From: BPIH01 sp042408535
GTDB lineage: Bacteria > Chloroflexota > Limnocylindria > Limnocylindrales > CSP1-4
Assembly: GCA_042408535.1 (NCBI GenBank)
Contig: JBHORA010000090.1
Coordinates: 40,786-104,785 of the forward strand
Length of the DNA: 64,000 nt
Reading direction: 5' to 3'
Shown: positions 50,697-61,520 of the stretch, in pieces
How the letters are laid out: the number at the start of each line of letters is the position of its first letter
Position numbering within the stretch: position 1 is the stretch's first letter
Made by a program: the position numbers and the translations under genes
The notes under the pieces: model-generated
Databases searched by the model: none
What the model saw: only the letters and a program-made list of their open reading frames with translations
Told to the model about the DNA's origin: nothing

Positions 50697-51719
50697 ATGA
50701 CGAGCCAGCCGCGTCCCTCCGTCCGCCCCGCGCCGGCGGCCCCGCTCCCGAAGGCCGAAGGTGCTCAGCTCGGCGACGGGCGCCTGGAAGGAGCGGCCGG
50801 CTCGGGAGTGGGAGCGGCCGGCTCGGGAGTGGGAGCGGCCGAGGCTGTGGCTCGCAAGCCCGAAGCCGCGGGTCGCACGAGCGGCATCCCCCGGAGCCCG
50901 GCCCGCCACGAGCTCGGCATCCGGGCGACCCTCCTCTTCCCGACCCGGGAGATCGCCGAACGCTACTACGTGCCCCTCATCTGGACCGCCTGCCGGACCT
51001 GCTACTCCGAGGAGGATCCCGAGTCGATCTTCCGGCGGGCCGTCGCCGGCGAGGTCGAGCCGGTCAAGATGCAGCGGCTCATCAGCCGGGTCATCGAGTC
51101 CGGCCACGGGAGCACGATCGAGCACGTCGTCTTCACCTTCGGCATCAGCGGCGTCAGCCGGACCCTCTCCCACCAGCTCGTCCGGCACCGTGCCGGGGTG
51201 GCCTTCGATCAGCAGAGCCAGCGCTACGTGAAGTTCAAGGAGGCGGCGACCGTCCTGCCCGCGTCCATCGCCGAGGCGGACCCCGACCTCCGGGCCCGCT
51301 ATGAGGCCCAGATTGCCGGTGCCCTGGCGACCTACGAGGAGCTCCTCGAGGCCGGCATCCCCGGCGAGGACGCCCGCTTCGTCTTCCCGAACGCGACCCG
51401 AACGAACCTCGTCATGACGGCCAACCTCCGGGCCCTCATCCACATGGCCGGCCTCCGGCTCTGCACGATGGCCCAGTGGGAGATCCGGCGCCTCTTCCAG
51501 CTCATCCGCCACGAGGTCTTTGCCGTCAGCCCCTTCCTCGGCGCCTTCCTCGCCCCGAAGTGCGTCCCCCTCGGGTACTGCGACGAGTTCGGCAATCGCG
51601 ACGGGCACTGCCCGATCCGGCCCCACAAGGACGTCGTCCTCGCTGCCTGGGCCGAGAAGTCGAAGGCGGCCCGTGCCGGCAGCCAGCCGACCTCGCCCCC
51701 CATCGAGGAGGCGCGGTAG
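50697..51719 (+). CDS. thyX: flavin-dependent thymidylate synthase
   Basis: A 340-residue ThyX that makes dTMP from dUMP with FAD and methylene-tetrahydrofolate. The hallmark motif is RHRAGVAFDQQSQRY (RHR 163-165, Ser174, Arg176), with GHGSTIEHVVFTF before it and TNLVMTANLRALIHMAGLRLC and AQWEIRRLFQLI after it. Normal ThyX is about 220-260 residues; here about 75 extra N-terminal residues are low-complexity and include a 7-residue tandem repeat. ATG 50697 is the first plausible start; a later internal start is possible. It would work with NrdJ to supply DNA precursors. Confidence 0.94.
   Translation: MTSQPRPSVRPAPAAPLPKAEGAQLGDGRLEGAAGSGVGAAGSGVGAAEAVARKPEAAGRTSGIPRSPARHELGIRATLLFPTREIAERYYVPLIWTACRTCYSEEDPESIFRRAVAGEVEPVKMQRLISRVIESGHGSTIEHVVFTFGISGVSRTLSHQLVRHRAGVAFDQQSQRYVKFKEAATVLPASIAEADPDLRARYEAQIAGALATYEELLEAGIPGEDARFVFPNATRTNLVMTANLRALIHMAGLRLCTMAQWEIRRLFQLIRHEVFAVSPFLGAFLAPKCVPLGYCDEFGNRDGHCPIRPHKDVVLAAWAEKSKAARAGSQPTSPPIEEAR
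50790..50841 (+). repeat. 21-bp tandem repeat in the thyX 5' end
   Basis: Two full 21-bp units (50790-50810, 50811-50831) and half of a third, encoding GAAGSGV repeated. The unit is a multiple of three. Confidence 0.93.
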
Positions 51720-51788
51720 GAGGCACGACGCCGGAACCGCTCCCACGCCTCTTCCCGCCCGCCCGCACCTCGCCCGACCGGTCTGACC

Positions 51789-52679
51789 CTACCCGCGGCG
51801 GCCCGAGGGCGATGCGGGGCCCGCTCCTCCCGGTCCTCCCTCCCTGAGCTCGCGGACGAAGCGGCGGAGGACCCGAGCCAGACGAGGACCCGCTTCGGAC
51901 CCGGCGGCGAGCACCTCCTCGTGGCTGAGCGGCGCTCCCGAGAGGCCGGCGGCCGCGTTCGTGACGAGGGAGACCCCGCAGATCTCGAGCCCCACCCACC
52001 GGGCCGCGATCGCCTCGAGCACCGTCGACATGCCGACGGCATCGGCGCCGAGGGCCCGCAGCATCCGGACCTCGGCCGGCGTCTCGTAGGTCGGTCCCAA
52101 GAGGCCAGCGTAGACACCCTCGGCGAGGGGGATCCCCTCCGCCTCACCGGCGGCGTGGAGGGCACGGCGGAGCCGGGCGCTCCAGGCCTCGGTGAGATCG
52201 GGGAACCGCGGCCCGAGCGCCTCGTCGTTCGGACCGACGAGGGGATTGCGACCGGTCAGGTTCAGGTGATCGGCGATGACCATGAGGGTCCCGGGGCCGA
52301 AGGCCGGGTTGACGCCACCGGCGGCGTTCGTGAGGACGACGATCTGGGCGCCGAGGCGAGCCATGAGGAGCACGGGCTGGACGACGAGGCCCGGATCGTG
52401 ACCTTCGTAGAGGTGGAAGCGACCCTGGAGGAGGGCGACGGGAACGCCGTCGAGCCGTCCGAGGAGGAGCCGCCCGGCATGGCCGGGTGCGGTCGCCGCC
52501 GGCCAGCCCGGAAGCGCCTCGAAGGGGATCGCGACCGCCTCGTCGAGGACATCGGCGAGACCCCCGAGCCCGGAGCCGAGGACGATCCCGACCTTCGGGC
52601 GCAACGCGGACCGCTCCCGAACAGCCGCCTCGAGGGCGGCGAGGCGGCTCGCCTGGGCCGCGGGTGGGATGGCGGTCAT
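51789..52679 (-). CDS. punA: purine nucleoside phosphorylase (trimeric class)
   Basis: A 296-residue enzyme splitting purine nucleosides with phosphate into base and ribose-1-phosphate. Motifs: VGIVLGSGLGGL (phosphate Ser), APGHAGRLLLG (His), GRFHLYEGHD, VVLTNAAGGVN, AGLLGPTYETPAEVRML and AVGMSTVLEAIAA, VTNAAAGLS. These define the inosine/guanosine-specific trimeric PNP. ATG 52679 gives the standard start. Probably acts with the adenosine deaminase at 8.8 kb in purine salvage. Convergent with thyX. Confidence 0.94.
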   Translation of the reverse strand: MTAIPPAAQASRLAALEAAVRERSALRPKVGIVLGSGLGGLADVLDEAVAIPFEALPGWPAATAPGHAGRLLLGRLDGVPVALLQGRFHLYEGHDPGLVVQPVLLMARLGAQIVVLTNAAGGVNPAFGPGTLMVIADHLNLTGRNPLVGPNDEALGPRFPDLTEAWSARLRRALHAAGEAEGIPLAEGVYAGLLGPTYETPAEVRMLRALGADAVGMSTVLEAIAARWVGLEICGVSLVTNAAAGLSGAPLSHEEVLAAGSEAGPRLARVLRRFVRELREGGPGGAGPASPSGRRG

Positions 52680-53161
52680 CGTGGCTGCCTCGTCACTCGG
52701 AGCCACCCTCCGGCGAGGCGTTCAACAGGGAGGCGATGAGAACGGGGCGGTGCGAGGCAGATCCCGAGCGGGCCCCAACGTCGTGGCCCCAGGCGGGGAG
52801 GCGCGCCGCTCCGGCCCCCTGACGCCCGCCCGGCGGGAGTACCGACACCGGGATGCCGGTCGCGTCCCGCCGAGCGAGCGCCCGCGGGCGACCCGGAGGC
52901 CGCCCAGACCGGGCAACAAAGCGCCCGAAGCGACCGGTTGGGTCGAAAGCCATTGATGTGATCTCCGGCCCTCGGGTCCCTGCGGCCCCTTCGGGCAAGA
53001 GGTACGGTACGCGACCCGCTCGAACCCGGTCAAGGGACTTATCCACGAACTTCGACCCTCCGAGGGGTGAGATATCCACGAACTCTTGGCCCCTGTGGGC
53101 GACCCGTGGACAACGCTGGGGACGATCCCAAACCTCGGCAGCGGTCCGCGTCTCCACCGGC
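52680..53161. other. intergenic region with DnaA-box-like repeats
   Basis: About 480 bp between punA and moaA with no credible gene. At 53039-53113 lie TTATCCACG, ATATCCACG (33 bp later, same strand) and CGTGGACAA on the opposite strand, each one or two mismatches from a DnaA box. The rest is unremarkable. Confidence 0.4.
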
Positions 53162-54208
53162 TCAGCCGCCGATGGCGAACATCTCGACCTTCGGCCGCCG
53201 GGCCGTCGCTTCCGTTCGCTCCTCCGAGTAGCGGTCGCGTCGACCCGACCAGCATTCGACGATGAAACGACGGATCGCCTCGTCGTCCGCCCCGCTCCGG
53301 AGGAGGCCTCGGAGGTCGTGGCCGCTGGCCGCGAAGAGGCAGGTGTAGAGCTGGCCGTCCGCCGACAGCCGGGCCCGGGTGCAGTCGCCGCAGAAGGGCT
53401 GGCTGACAGAGGCGATGATCCCGATCTCACCCCCGCCATCGCGGTACCGCCAGCGGCTGGCGACCTCGCCGCGGTACGCCCGCCCGACCGGCTCCACGGG
53501 GAAGACCGCCCCGATCCGATCGATGATCTCTGCCGCCGTCACGACGTCGTCGAGTCGCCAACCGTTCGAGGCCCCGACGTCCATGTACTCGATGAACCGG
53601 AGGATGACCCCCTCCTCGCGCGCCCAGCGGGCCATCGGCACGATCGAGTCCTCGTTCATTCCCCGCCGAACGACCCTGTTCACCTTGATCGGGGCGAGCC
53701 AAGCCGCTCGCGCCGCGGCGATCCCGTCGAGGACCCGCTGGACGGGGAAGTCGACCCCGTTCATCCGCCGGAAGGTTGCGTCGTCGAGGGAGTCGAGGCT
53801 GACCGTGACCCGCTGGAGCCCGGCCGCGGCGAGGGGCGCAGCGAGCCTGGCCAAAGCCGAGCCGTTCGTCGTCAGGGTGAGGTCCGGCGGTCGACCATCG
53901 AGCGTCCGAAGGCCGGCCAGGAGCCCGACGAGGGTCGGCAGGTCCCGGCGGACGAGCGGCTCGCCGCCCGTGATCCGGAGCTTGACGACGCCGAGCTCGA
54001 CGAAGAGGCGGGCGACGCGGGCGATCTCCTCGAAGGTAAGGAGCATCGGCCGCGGGAGGAAGGCGTAGTCGCGGCCGAAGATCTCGGCCGGCATGCAGTA
54101 GACGCAGCGGAAGTTGCAGCGGTCGGTCACCGAGATCCGGAGATCCCGGAGGGGGCGGCCGAGCTGGTCGAGAAGCGCGATGGGCGTGGCGTCGGGTTGG
54201 TCGGCCAT
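53162..54208 (-). CDS. moaA: GTP 3',8-cyclase (molybdenum cofactor biosynthesis)
   Basis: A 348-residue radical SAM enzyme that converts GTP to 3',8-cyclo-GTP in the first step of molybdopterin synthesis. The N-terminal cluster motif is CNFRCVYC (C31, C35, C38), followed by KLRITGGEPLVR, LTTNG and VTVSLDSLDD. The C-terminal cluster has CGDCTRARLSADGQLYTC, and the chain ends in GG, as needed in MoaA. No other mo genes are within the window. Length typical (about 330). Confidence 0.96.
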   Translation of the reverse strand: MADQPDATPIALLDQLGRPLRDLRISVTDRCNFRCVYCMPAEIFGRDYAFLPRPMLLTFEEIARVARLFVELGVVKLRITGGEPLVRRDLPTLVGLLAGLRTLDGRPPDLTLTTNGSALARLAAPLAAAGLQRVTVSLDSLDDATFRRMNGVDFPVQRVLDGIAAARAAWLAPIKVNRVVRRGMNEDSIVPMARWAREEGVILRFIEYMDVGASNGWRLDDVVTAAEIIDRIGAVFPVEPVGRAYRGEVASRWRYRDGGGEIGIIASVSQPFCGDCTRARLSADGQLYTCLFAASGHDLRGLLRSGADDEAIRRFIVECWSGRRDRYSEERTEATARRPKVEMFAIGG

Positions 54209-54298
54209 GGTGCCGGCATGGTACCGCCCCGACGTCGATCGCTCCGTCGGCGAGCCGGTCCAGCGGCCGCCGCTCGTTCTCGGTCCAAGCGACCCGCT

Positions 54299-54379
54299 GG
54301 AGTCCTATCCGCCGGGGGTACAACCGGAGCGATCCGCCGGTACCTCTAGCGGACTCCACCCGACCGATCCGGAGTCCTA
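54299..54379. promoter_or_regulatory. GGAGTCC repeats in the moaA / coiled-coil divergent gap
   Basis: GGAGTCCTA at 54299 and 54371 and the inverse GGACTCC at 54351, in the 228-bp divergent gap. Possible half-sites of an unknown regulator; weak evidence. Confidence 0.25.
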
Positions 54380-54436
54380 GCATCCAAGACGACCCCTGGC
54401 CCTCCCTGCCGAACCGTGGAGAGGATCACGAAGCGC

Positions 54437-55876
54437 ATGGCGACGACCGAGTCCCGGCCGGGTTTCCGGCTTCCCTGGGCGACCGACCGCGCGGCGGCGA
54501 ACGAGCCCGCCGACGCCGACCCGATTGGGCCGCTCGGCGACGCGCAGCTCGCGGAGCCGACGGCGACGGTCGACGAGCCATCCCCAGCCGTTCCCCCCGC
54601 TGCCGGAGCACCACCGGCCGCACGACACCGTCGCTCGAACGCCTTCCTCGCCGAGCTCGCCCGGGCGATGCACGCCGCCGCCCACGAGGCCCGCGAGCGG
54701 GTCCTCGAGCAGTTCCGCGCCGAGTCGAAGGCATTCATCGAAGAGCTCCACGCCCGCTCCGCTGAGGAGACGGCCGCCCTCCGCCGGGCCGCCGACGAGG
54801 ACATCGCCGGCATTCGCGAGTGGTCGAAGGCCGAGATCGCCCGGATCCGGGAGGAGACCGAGCGCCGGATCGCGGAGCGCAAGGCGGCCCTCGAGGCAGC
54901 CATCGAAGACCAGGCAGCCCGGATCGAGAGCCAGATCGATCGCCTCCAGGCCGCCGTGGCCGGCTTCGAGGCGGACATGGATCGCTTCTTCGAGACCCTC
55001 CTCGCCGTCGAAGACCCGACGGAGTTCGCCGCCCTGGCGGCGAACCTGCCCGAGCCGCCCCCCTTCGAGGAGATCCTCGCTGCCCCGAGCCCAACAGCGC
55101 CGCCCACGGTGGACGCTCGGTCGGCCGAGTCGCTCGAAGCGGTCGCCGGGTCGCCGCCCAGCCCGCCCGAACTCGATGCGGCGGCGCGTGAAGCCGCCTT
55201 CGCCGCCATCGAGGCGGCAGCTCGGGCCGCGGAGCTCGCCGAAGGAGCAGGCGAGGCCACCGGGGCCGCCAGCGAAGCCGCCGAGGCGGCCGCCAGCGAG
55301 GCCGTCGAGGCCGCCGCCAGCGAGGCGGTCGCCGCCAGCGAGGCCGTCGAGGCCGCCGCCAGCGAGGCCGTCGCCGAGGAGCTCGGAGCGGCCGCCCCGG
55401 CCGAAGCCGACGCGCGAAGCCCGGCCGACGCGAGCGCGGGGCTGCCGATACCCGCGTCGCCGGACGGGACGGCCCAACCGTCGGAGGATGCCACCACCGA
55501 GACCCCCGCCGCCCGAGACGACGAGTTCGAAGGTCTCGACGACGCCCAGATCGCCGCCCGGCTCGGTCTCCTTGGCAGCCCCGACGACGAACCTGCCCCA
55601 CCGAGCCAGCCGGTCCGGACCCAGATCGCCGTCGTCGGGCTCGTCAGCGTCGCTAGCATCGCCAGCTTCAAGCGCCAGCTGGCTCACCTCCCGGGCGTCC
55701 ACGCGGTCGGCGTCGCCTCCGGGCCGAACGGCGAGTTCCTCTTCACCGCAACCCACGACCCCGATCTCGACCTCGCAGCCGTCGTGCCCGGGCTCCCAGG
55801 CTTCGCGGCCCGAGTGACCGACGCGCGACCCGGGAGCCTCGTCGTGACGGCGCGCGACCCTGACCTGTCGGCCTAG
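54437..55876 (+). CDS. coiled-coil protein partnered with a CpaE-like ATPase
   Basis: A 479-residue protein I cannot assign. After a disordered N-terminus (1-70) there is a long charged helix or coiled coil (about 75-185: RERVLEQFRAESKAFIEELH ... DRLQAAVAGFEADMDRFFE), then an Ala/Glu-rich segment with repeated EAAASEAV units (about 260-320), an acidic linker, and a C-terminal domain of about 85 residues (TQIAVVGLVSVASIASFKRQLAHL ...) that looks like a ferredoxin-like beta-alpha-beta fold. It is 9 bases from the ATPase gene and surely co-transcribed. A structural or localisation partner of the ATPase is plausible. Confidence 0.7.
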   Translation: MATTESRPGFRLPWATDRAAANEPADADPIGPLGDAQLAEPTATVDEPSPAVPPAAGAPPAARHRRSNAFLAELARAMHAAAHEARERVLEQFRAESKAFIEELHARSAEETAALRRAADEDIAGIREWSKAEIARIREETERRIAERKAALEAAIEDQAARIESQIDRLQAAVAGFEADMDRFFETLLAVEDPTEFAALAANLPEPPPFEEILAAPSPTAPPTVDARSAESLEAVAGSPPSPPELDAAAREAAFAAIEAAARAAELAEGAGEATGAASEAAEAAASEAVEAAASEAVAASEAVEAAASEAVAEELGAAAPAEADARSPADASAGLPIPASPDGTAQPSEDATTETPAARDDEFEGLDDAQIAARLGLLGSPDDEPAPPSQPVRTQIAVVGLVSVASIASFKRQLAHLPGVHAVGVASGPNGEFLFTATHDPDLDLAAVVPGLPGFAARVTDARPGSLVVTARDPDLSA

Positions 55877-55885
55877 GCCACCCGG

Positions 55886-57148
55886 ATGCTCCGACCCACC
55901 GTTGTCCTCGCCCTACCGCCGACCGAGGCCGAAGCCGTCGGCGGCGAGCTCCGAGAGGCTGGCTACGCCACCGCAGTCGTCGATCGACCGGCCGAGCTGG
56001 CAGCCCTCCTCGCCGCCGGCACCGACGTCGCGGTCGCCGTCCTCGACGGCGAGACCGACTTCGACGCTCTCCTCGACTACCACACCCTCCTCCACGAGGC
56101 CGGACGAGCGATCCCGGCCCTCGTCATCGTGCCGCCGCCGATGCTGGAGCGACTCATGGAGCTCACGGCGACCGTCTCGTCGAACGACGAGTACATGAGC
56201 CGCCCCTACACCGCCGAGTCGGTCCGCTGGCGGATCGAGGCGATGTGCATCCGCGCCCAGACTCCGGCCGGAACGGCCGAGGGCCCGATCATCGCGCAAG
56301 GGCCCGTCGATCCGACCGTCTGGCGCCAGCGGGGCCGGGTCGTCGCCGTCTTCAACGCCAAGGGCGGAGTCGGCAAGACGACCATCGCCACGAACCTCGC
56401 CGCCGCCTTGGCCATCCGCCGCTCGAAGAAGGTGCTCCTCGTCGACGCCGACACGGTCACCGGCCACGTCGCCACCTCCCTCGGCCTCGACCAGGTGGTG
56501 ACCCTCGCCGACGCCTGGCGCGAGGGGTCGGCGGCCGATCCCACTCGGTCCCTCGTCGAGGTCGCCGCTCCCCACGGGAGCGGCCTGAGCGTCGTCAGCC
56601 TCACCTCGAGCCCGCTCGCCGTCGAGGTCCTGGAGCCCGCTCGGGTCGCAGCAGCCGTCGACGGCGCGCGCGCCCACGCCGAGATCGTCGTCGTCGATCT
56701 CCATCCCTCGTACAGCCCGCTGAACCGGGCCATCTTCGGCATCGCCGACCGGATCCTCGTCCCGGTCACCCCCGACGTCCCGGCCCTTCGGGCGGCGGTC
56801 CAGCTTCGGGACGTCGCCGCTCAGCTGAAGGTCGGCGGCCGGCTCGCCCTCGTCGTCAACCGGGCGAACAGCGGCGTCTCGGTGGCCGACATCGAGCGGA
56901 CCGTCGGGCTCCCGGCCCTCGCCTGTATCCGCTCGGGTGGCCTCCTCTTCGTCCGGGCCGCGAACGAGGGGCGGACGGTCATCGAGCGCTATCCCCGGGA
57001 GGGGGTGAGCGAGGATTTCGAGCTCCTCGCCGACCGGATCCTCGGCGTCCCTCGGCGGGAGCCCGCGAAGCGACCGATCCTCAGCCTCTTCGGGCGCTCG
57101 CGCGCCGTCCCCGGACAAAGGCCGACGGGCGAACCGGCCCGGGTCTGA
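55886..57148 (+). CDS. CpaE/MinD-like ATPase with receiver-like N-domain
   Basis: A 420-residue protein. Residues 1-115 form a receiver-like domain without the phosphorylatable Asp context (LALPPTEAEAVGGELREAGYATAVV). From 145 the ParA/MinD ATPase domain has the deviant Walker A VFNAKGGVGKTTIATNLAAAL, VLLVDADTVTGHVATSLGL, IVVVDLHPS and LALVVNRANS. This is the CpaE/TadZ plan: such ATPases localise pilus or secretion machines at the membrane. No other pilus assembly gene is adjacent; only a distant prepilin peptidase (4.2 kb) fits. Co-transcribed with the coiled-coil gene. Confidence 0.88.
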   Translation: MLRPTVVLALPPTEAEAVGGELREAGYATAVVDRPAELAALLAAGTDVAVAVLDGETDFDALLDYHTLLHEAGRAIPALVIVPPPMLERLMELTATVSSNDEYMSRPYTAESVRWRIEAMCIRAQTPAGTAEGPIIAQGPVDPTVWRQRGRVVAVFNAKGGVGKTTIATNLAAALAIRRSKKVLLVDADTVTGHVATSLGLDQVVTLADAWREGSAADPTRSLVEVAAPHGSGLSVVSLTSSPLAVEVLEPARVAAAVDGARAHAEIVVVDLHPSYSPLNRAIFGIADRILVPVTPDVPALRAAVQLRDVAAQLKVGGRLALVVNRANSGVSVADIERTVGLPALACIRSGGLLFVRAANEGRTVIERYPREGVSEDFELLADRILGVPRREPAKRPILSLFGRSRAVPGQRPTGEPARV

Positions 57149-57177
57149 CCGGCCCGCGGCGCCAGCGACCGGGCCGG
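57149..57177 (+). terminator. hairpin after the CpaE-like gene
   Basis: CCGGCCC and GGGCCGG, 7-bp arms with a 15-base loop, start at the base after the stop codon, between convergent genes. No U tract. Confidence 0.4.
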
Positions 57178-57274
57178 GGGAGCCGGCGCGACCCGGGAAC
57201 CGCCGGCCCCTCTGCCGGCCAGCGGCCAGCGCCTCAGGCCACCGGCGCTGCCTGCCCGACGTCGCCTCGCCTCG

Positions 57275-57928
57275 TCAGCGACTCCGGTCCCGCCAGCTCG
57301 TCCCGCCGAGGGGCTGCCCGGGGAGGGGCACGACCCGTTCGAGGGTTCGGCGATCGATCTGCTCGATGCCCCGCAGATAGAAGCGGTTCACGAGAACCGT
57401 CTGACCGCGGGCCCACTCGAGCTCCCGACCGGCGACGAAGACGTAGGCATCGGTGGCGGGGACGAACATCTCCGTCGCCCGGTCGAGGAGGCGATCGGGC
57501 TCCGTCCCCGGGTAGAGGGAGATGGTCCCGACGACCCGAAACGGCGGGGCTTCGAGGGCGACGTCGTAGGGGACCTTGTGGACCCGGTGCGCTTCCCGCT
57601 CGGCCTCGGTCATCGCCGGCACGCTGTCCGGCCCCGCGAAGACGACGATGAGGTCGTAGGGGTCGACGGCCTTCAGACCGGGCACCGGGGCGAGGGACAC
57701 TGGATCCGCGATCGGGGCCCAGCGGACGTCGCTGATGGCAATCGTCTCCCGACGGTTCAGGGCATCGGAGAGGCGGCCGGCGATGTGCATCGTCCCGACG
57801 AGGCGCCACTCCTCGGTGAGGGCATCGAAGGCGACCCCTCGGCTCCCCTCCGGCAGGGCCGGGCCCGAACCGGCGGCCGGGGCAGGCGGACCGCTCGGCG
57901 GCCGACGACGGAGGAAGCCGAAGGGCAC
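57275..57928 (-). CDS. conserved-looking hypothetical protein
   Basis: A 217-residue protein without a recognised family. It seems to be two similar beta-rich halves: EWRLVGTMHIAGRLSDALNRRETIAISDVRWAPI and APPFRVVGTISLYPGTEPDRLLDRATEMFVPATDAYVFV. Both halves read VGT(M/I) ... followed by a helix and a strand, suggesting an internal duplication. No membrane segment. The GTG start lies 6 bases after the acs stop with GGAGGAG in the end of acs, so it is translationally linked to acetyl-CoA synthetase. Confidence 0.7.
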   Translation of the reverse strand: MPFGFLRRRPPSGPPAPAAGSGPALPEGSRGVAFDALTEEWRLVGTMHIAGRLSDALNRRETIAISDVRWAPIADPVSLAPVPGLKAVDPYDLIVVFAGPDSVPAMTEAEREAHRVHKVPYDVALEAPPFRVVGTISLYPGTEPDRLLDRATEMFVPATDAYVFVAGRELEWARGQTVLVNRFYLRGIEQIDRRTLERVVPLPGQPLGGTSWRDRSR

Positions 57929-57931
57929 GCC

Positions 57932-59914
<1,983 letters not shown>

Positions 59915-59969
59915 GGGACGGCTCTCCTCCGCAGGTTGCGACGTTCGACCAGGCTCGTGGCGCCCCATT

Positions 59970-60980
59970 CTACGGAGGCCCGCCCGTCGGCGGCGAGTCC
60001 GATCTCCACCACGGGGCGGCCGGACCAGGAGCGGCGCCCTTCGTATCTTCCGACTGGGTGGCTGCCGACTGGGTGGCTGCCGCGGGGTCGCCGTTCGCGT
60101 CTTCGCCCTTCCCTTCGGTGCGAGCCACGACGACCCGCCGCGGGTACGGGATCTCGATCCCGTTCTCGCGAAAGGCGGTCAGGAGGCGCCGCCGCAGCTC
60201 GCCCGCCGCCTCCCACTGATCGGCGGCCCGGACCGTGCCGAGAATCTTGAGAACGACAGCGTTGTCGCCCAGCTCGTCGACCCGGATGACCCGCGGTGCC
60301 TCCAGGATCCGCCGTCGCCAGATCTCGCTGGCGGCCATCTCCCGGCCGACGGCGTCGATGACCTCGATGGCCCGGTCGAGGTCGGCCTCATAGGCGATCT
60401 GGACGTTCTCGTTGATCCTCGCCCAGGTGCGGGTCAGGTTCGAGGCCACGGTGATGGCGCCGTTGGGCACGACGTGGACGGTCCCGTCGAGGTCCCGGAG
60501 GGTCGTTCGGCGAAGACTGAAATCCTCGACGGCGCCGGCGACACCGGCGATCCGAACGACGTCGCCCTTGGCGTACTGATTCTCGAGGAGGATGAAGGCG
60601 CCGTTCAGGAAGTCCCGGATCGTATTCTGAGCGGCGAAGGCGAGAGCGGCGCCGATGAGGCTCAGGCCGGCGAGAGCCGCCAGGAGGCCGAGGGCGTTGA
60701 GGACGAGGAGGGCGGCAGCGGCGAGGACGGTACCCCTGAGGAGCTTCACGAAGAAGCCGTCGAGGGTCTCGATCCGCTTCCGACGTTCCATAAGGCTGAG
60801 CTCGGCCACGGTGCTGTCGGCAGCGGGTCGGTCGAGGGCCCGAACGACGGCGTGGTGGATGACGAGCCGACCGAGGCGGTCGGTGAGGGCGGCGAGGACG
60901 ATGATGAGGACGACGGCGAGGAGGCGGCCGCCGAACTCGGCGACGAGGGCGTCGAGGTCCAGGCGGGTCAGGTTCGGCAT
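59970..60980 (-). CDS. MscS-family mechanosensitive channel
   Basis: A 336-residue membrane channel. Two or three N-terminal helices, then the pore-lining helix and beta domain characteristic of MscS: LIGAALAFAAQNTIRDFLNGAFILLENQYAKGDVVRIAGVAGAVEDFSLRRTTLR (split here: QNTIRDFLNG and YAKGDVV are the key blocks), DGTVHVVPNGAI and the alpha/beta C-terminal domain. It would release solutes on osmotic downshock. The tail has a 5-residue tandem repeat (AATQS). TAGGCT sits exactly six bases before the ATG. Confidence 0.9.
   Translation of the reverse strand: MPNLTRLDLDALVAEFGGRLLAVVLIIVLAALTDRLGRLVIHHAVVRALDRPAADSTVAELSLMERRKRIETLDGFFVKLLRGTVLAAAALLVLNALGLLAALAGLSLIGAALAFAAQNTIRDFLNGAFILLENQYAKGDVVRIAGVAGAVEDFSLRRTTLRDLDGTVHVVPNGAITVASNLTRTWARINENVQIAYEADLDRAIEVIDAVGREMAASEIWRRRILEAPRVIRVDELGDNAVVLKILGTVRAADQWEAAGELRRRLLTAFRENGIEIPYPRRVVVARTEGKGEDANGDPAAATQSAATQSEDTKGAAPGPAAPWWRSDSPPTGGPP
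60051..60080 (-). repeat. 15-bp tandem repeat in the mscS 3' end
   Basis: Two perfect copies of CGACTGGGTGGCTGC, encoding the AATQS repeat near the C-terminus. The unit is a multiple of three. Confidence 0.92.
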
Positions 60981-60986
60981 GGTCCA

Positions 60987-60992
60987 AGCCTA
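60987..60992 (-). promoter_or_regulatory. -10 box TAGGCT for a leaderless ATG start
   Basis: TAGGCT, six bases, then ATG 60980 of the MscS gene. Confidence 0.55.
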
Positions 60993-61234
60993 CCAGGGTG
61001 GCCCAGGGGGACCGCCGAACCTGGCGCCGGTGGTGGCGCGGCGGATGACCATTCGCGAGGTTCCTGTCCTCGGGCTCGCCCGGGTCTTCGTCCGCGTCCT
61101 GGGTTCGGGCGTCCCCGCGCCGCAGGGTCCCGCTCCGATCCTCGTCCCGCCGAGCGTCCCCCAACGGAAGGGCGGGCAGTGACAGCGCGGCCTGTACCCG
61201 CGAGGGAACAAGGCGGACCGGCGAGAAACACCGG

Positions 61235-61337
61235 CCGCCCGCGCTGTGCCCAGAGCGGACTCACGGGTTCGAATGCTTTCAGTCGCCGTCGGGGACCGAG
61301 GAGGGACCGCCCGCGCTGTGCCCAGAGCGGACTCACG
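61235..61337. repeat. two 31-bp direct repeats, 41-bp spacer
   Basis: Perfect 31-bp copies at 61235-61265 and 61307-61337 with core GCGCTGTGCCCAGAGCGG, which is partly self-complementary (CGCTGT / AGAGCG). No third copy and no cas gene. Confidence 0.9.
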
Positions 61338-61431
61338 CAGGGATCCCATGTCGGGCACAAAGCGACGTTGGGGGCGGGCCTCAGGACCGGGGCCTCGGAG
61401 GCAGGCCGTCCCAGGCATGCCGTCGAGGGCC

Positions 61432-61487
61432 GGCCACCCGCGGCAGGCCCATCACAGCAGGCCACCCACGGCAGGCCACCCGCGGCA
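61432..61487. repeat. four tandem 14-bp repeats
   Basis: Units GGCCACCCGCGGCA, GGCCCATCACAGCA, GGCCACCCACGGCA, GGCCACCCGCGGCA; degenerate copies extend left to about 61404. Immediately downstream (3') of the IclR gene. Confidence 0.92.
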
Positions 61488-61520
61488 GGACGAGTTCGGG
61501 CGAGACCCCGGCTCCGCCGC

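Larger units (their letters stand above)
60993..61520. other. repeat-rich intergenic region
   Basis: About 530 bp with no credible gene. It holds two perfect 31-bp direct repeats, a 14-bp tandem repeat tract, and the promoter side of the MscS gene. Confidence 0.5.

Noticed and set aside
53039..53113. Replication origin
   Set aside because: No dnaA, dnaN or AT-rich unwinding element nearby; three imperfect boxes are not enough.
61262..61280. tRNA, from the T-loop-like GGTTCGAAT
   Set aside because: No acceptor, D or anticodon stems can be drawn around it; the motif is in a repeat.
61235..61337. CRISPR array
   Set aside because: Only two repeats, one spacer of 41 bp, no leader and no cas gene in the window.
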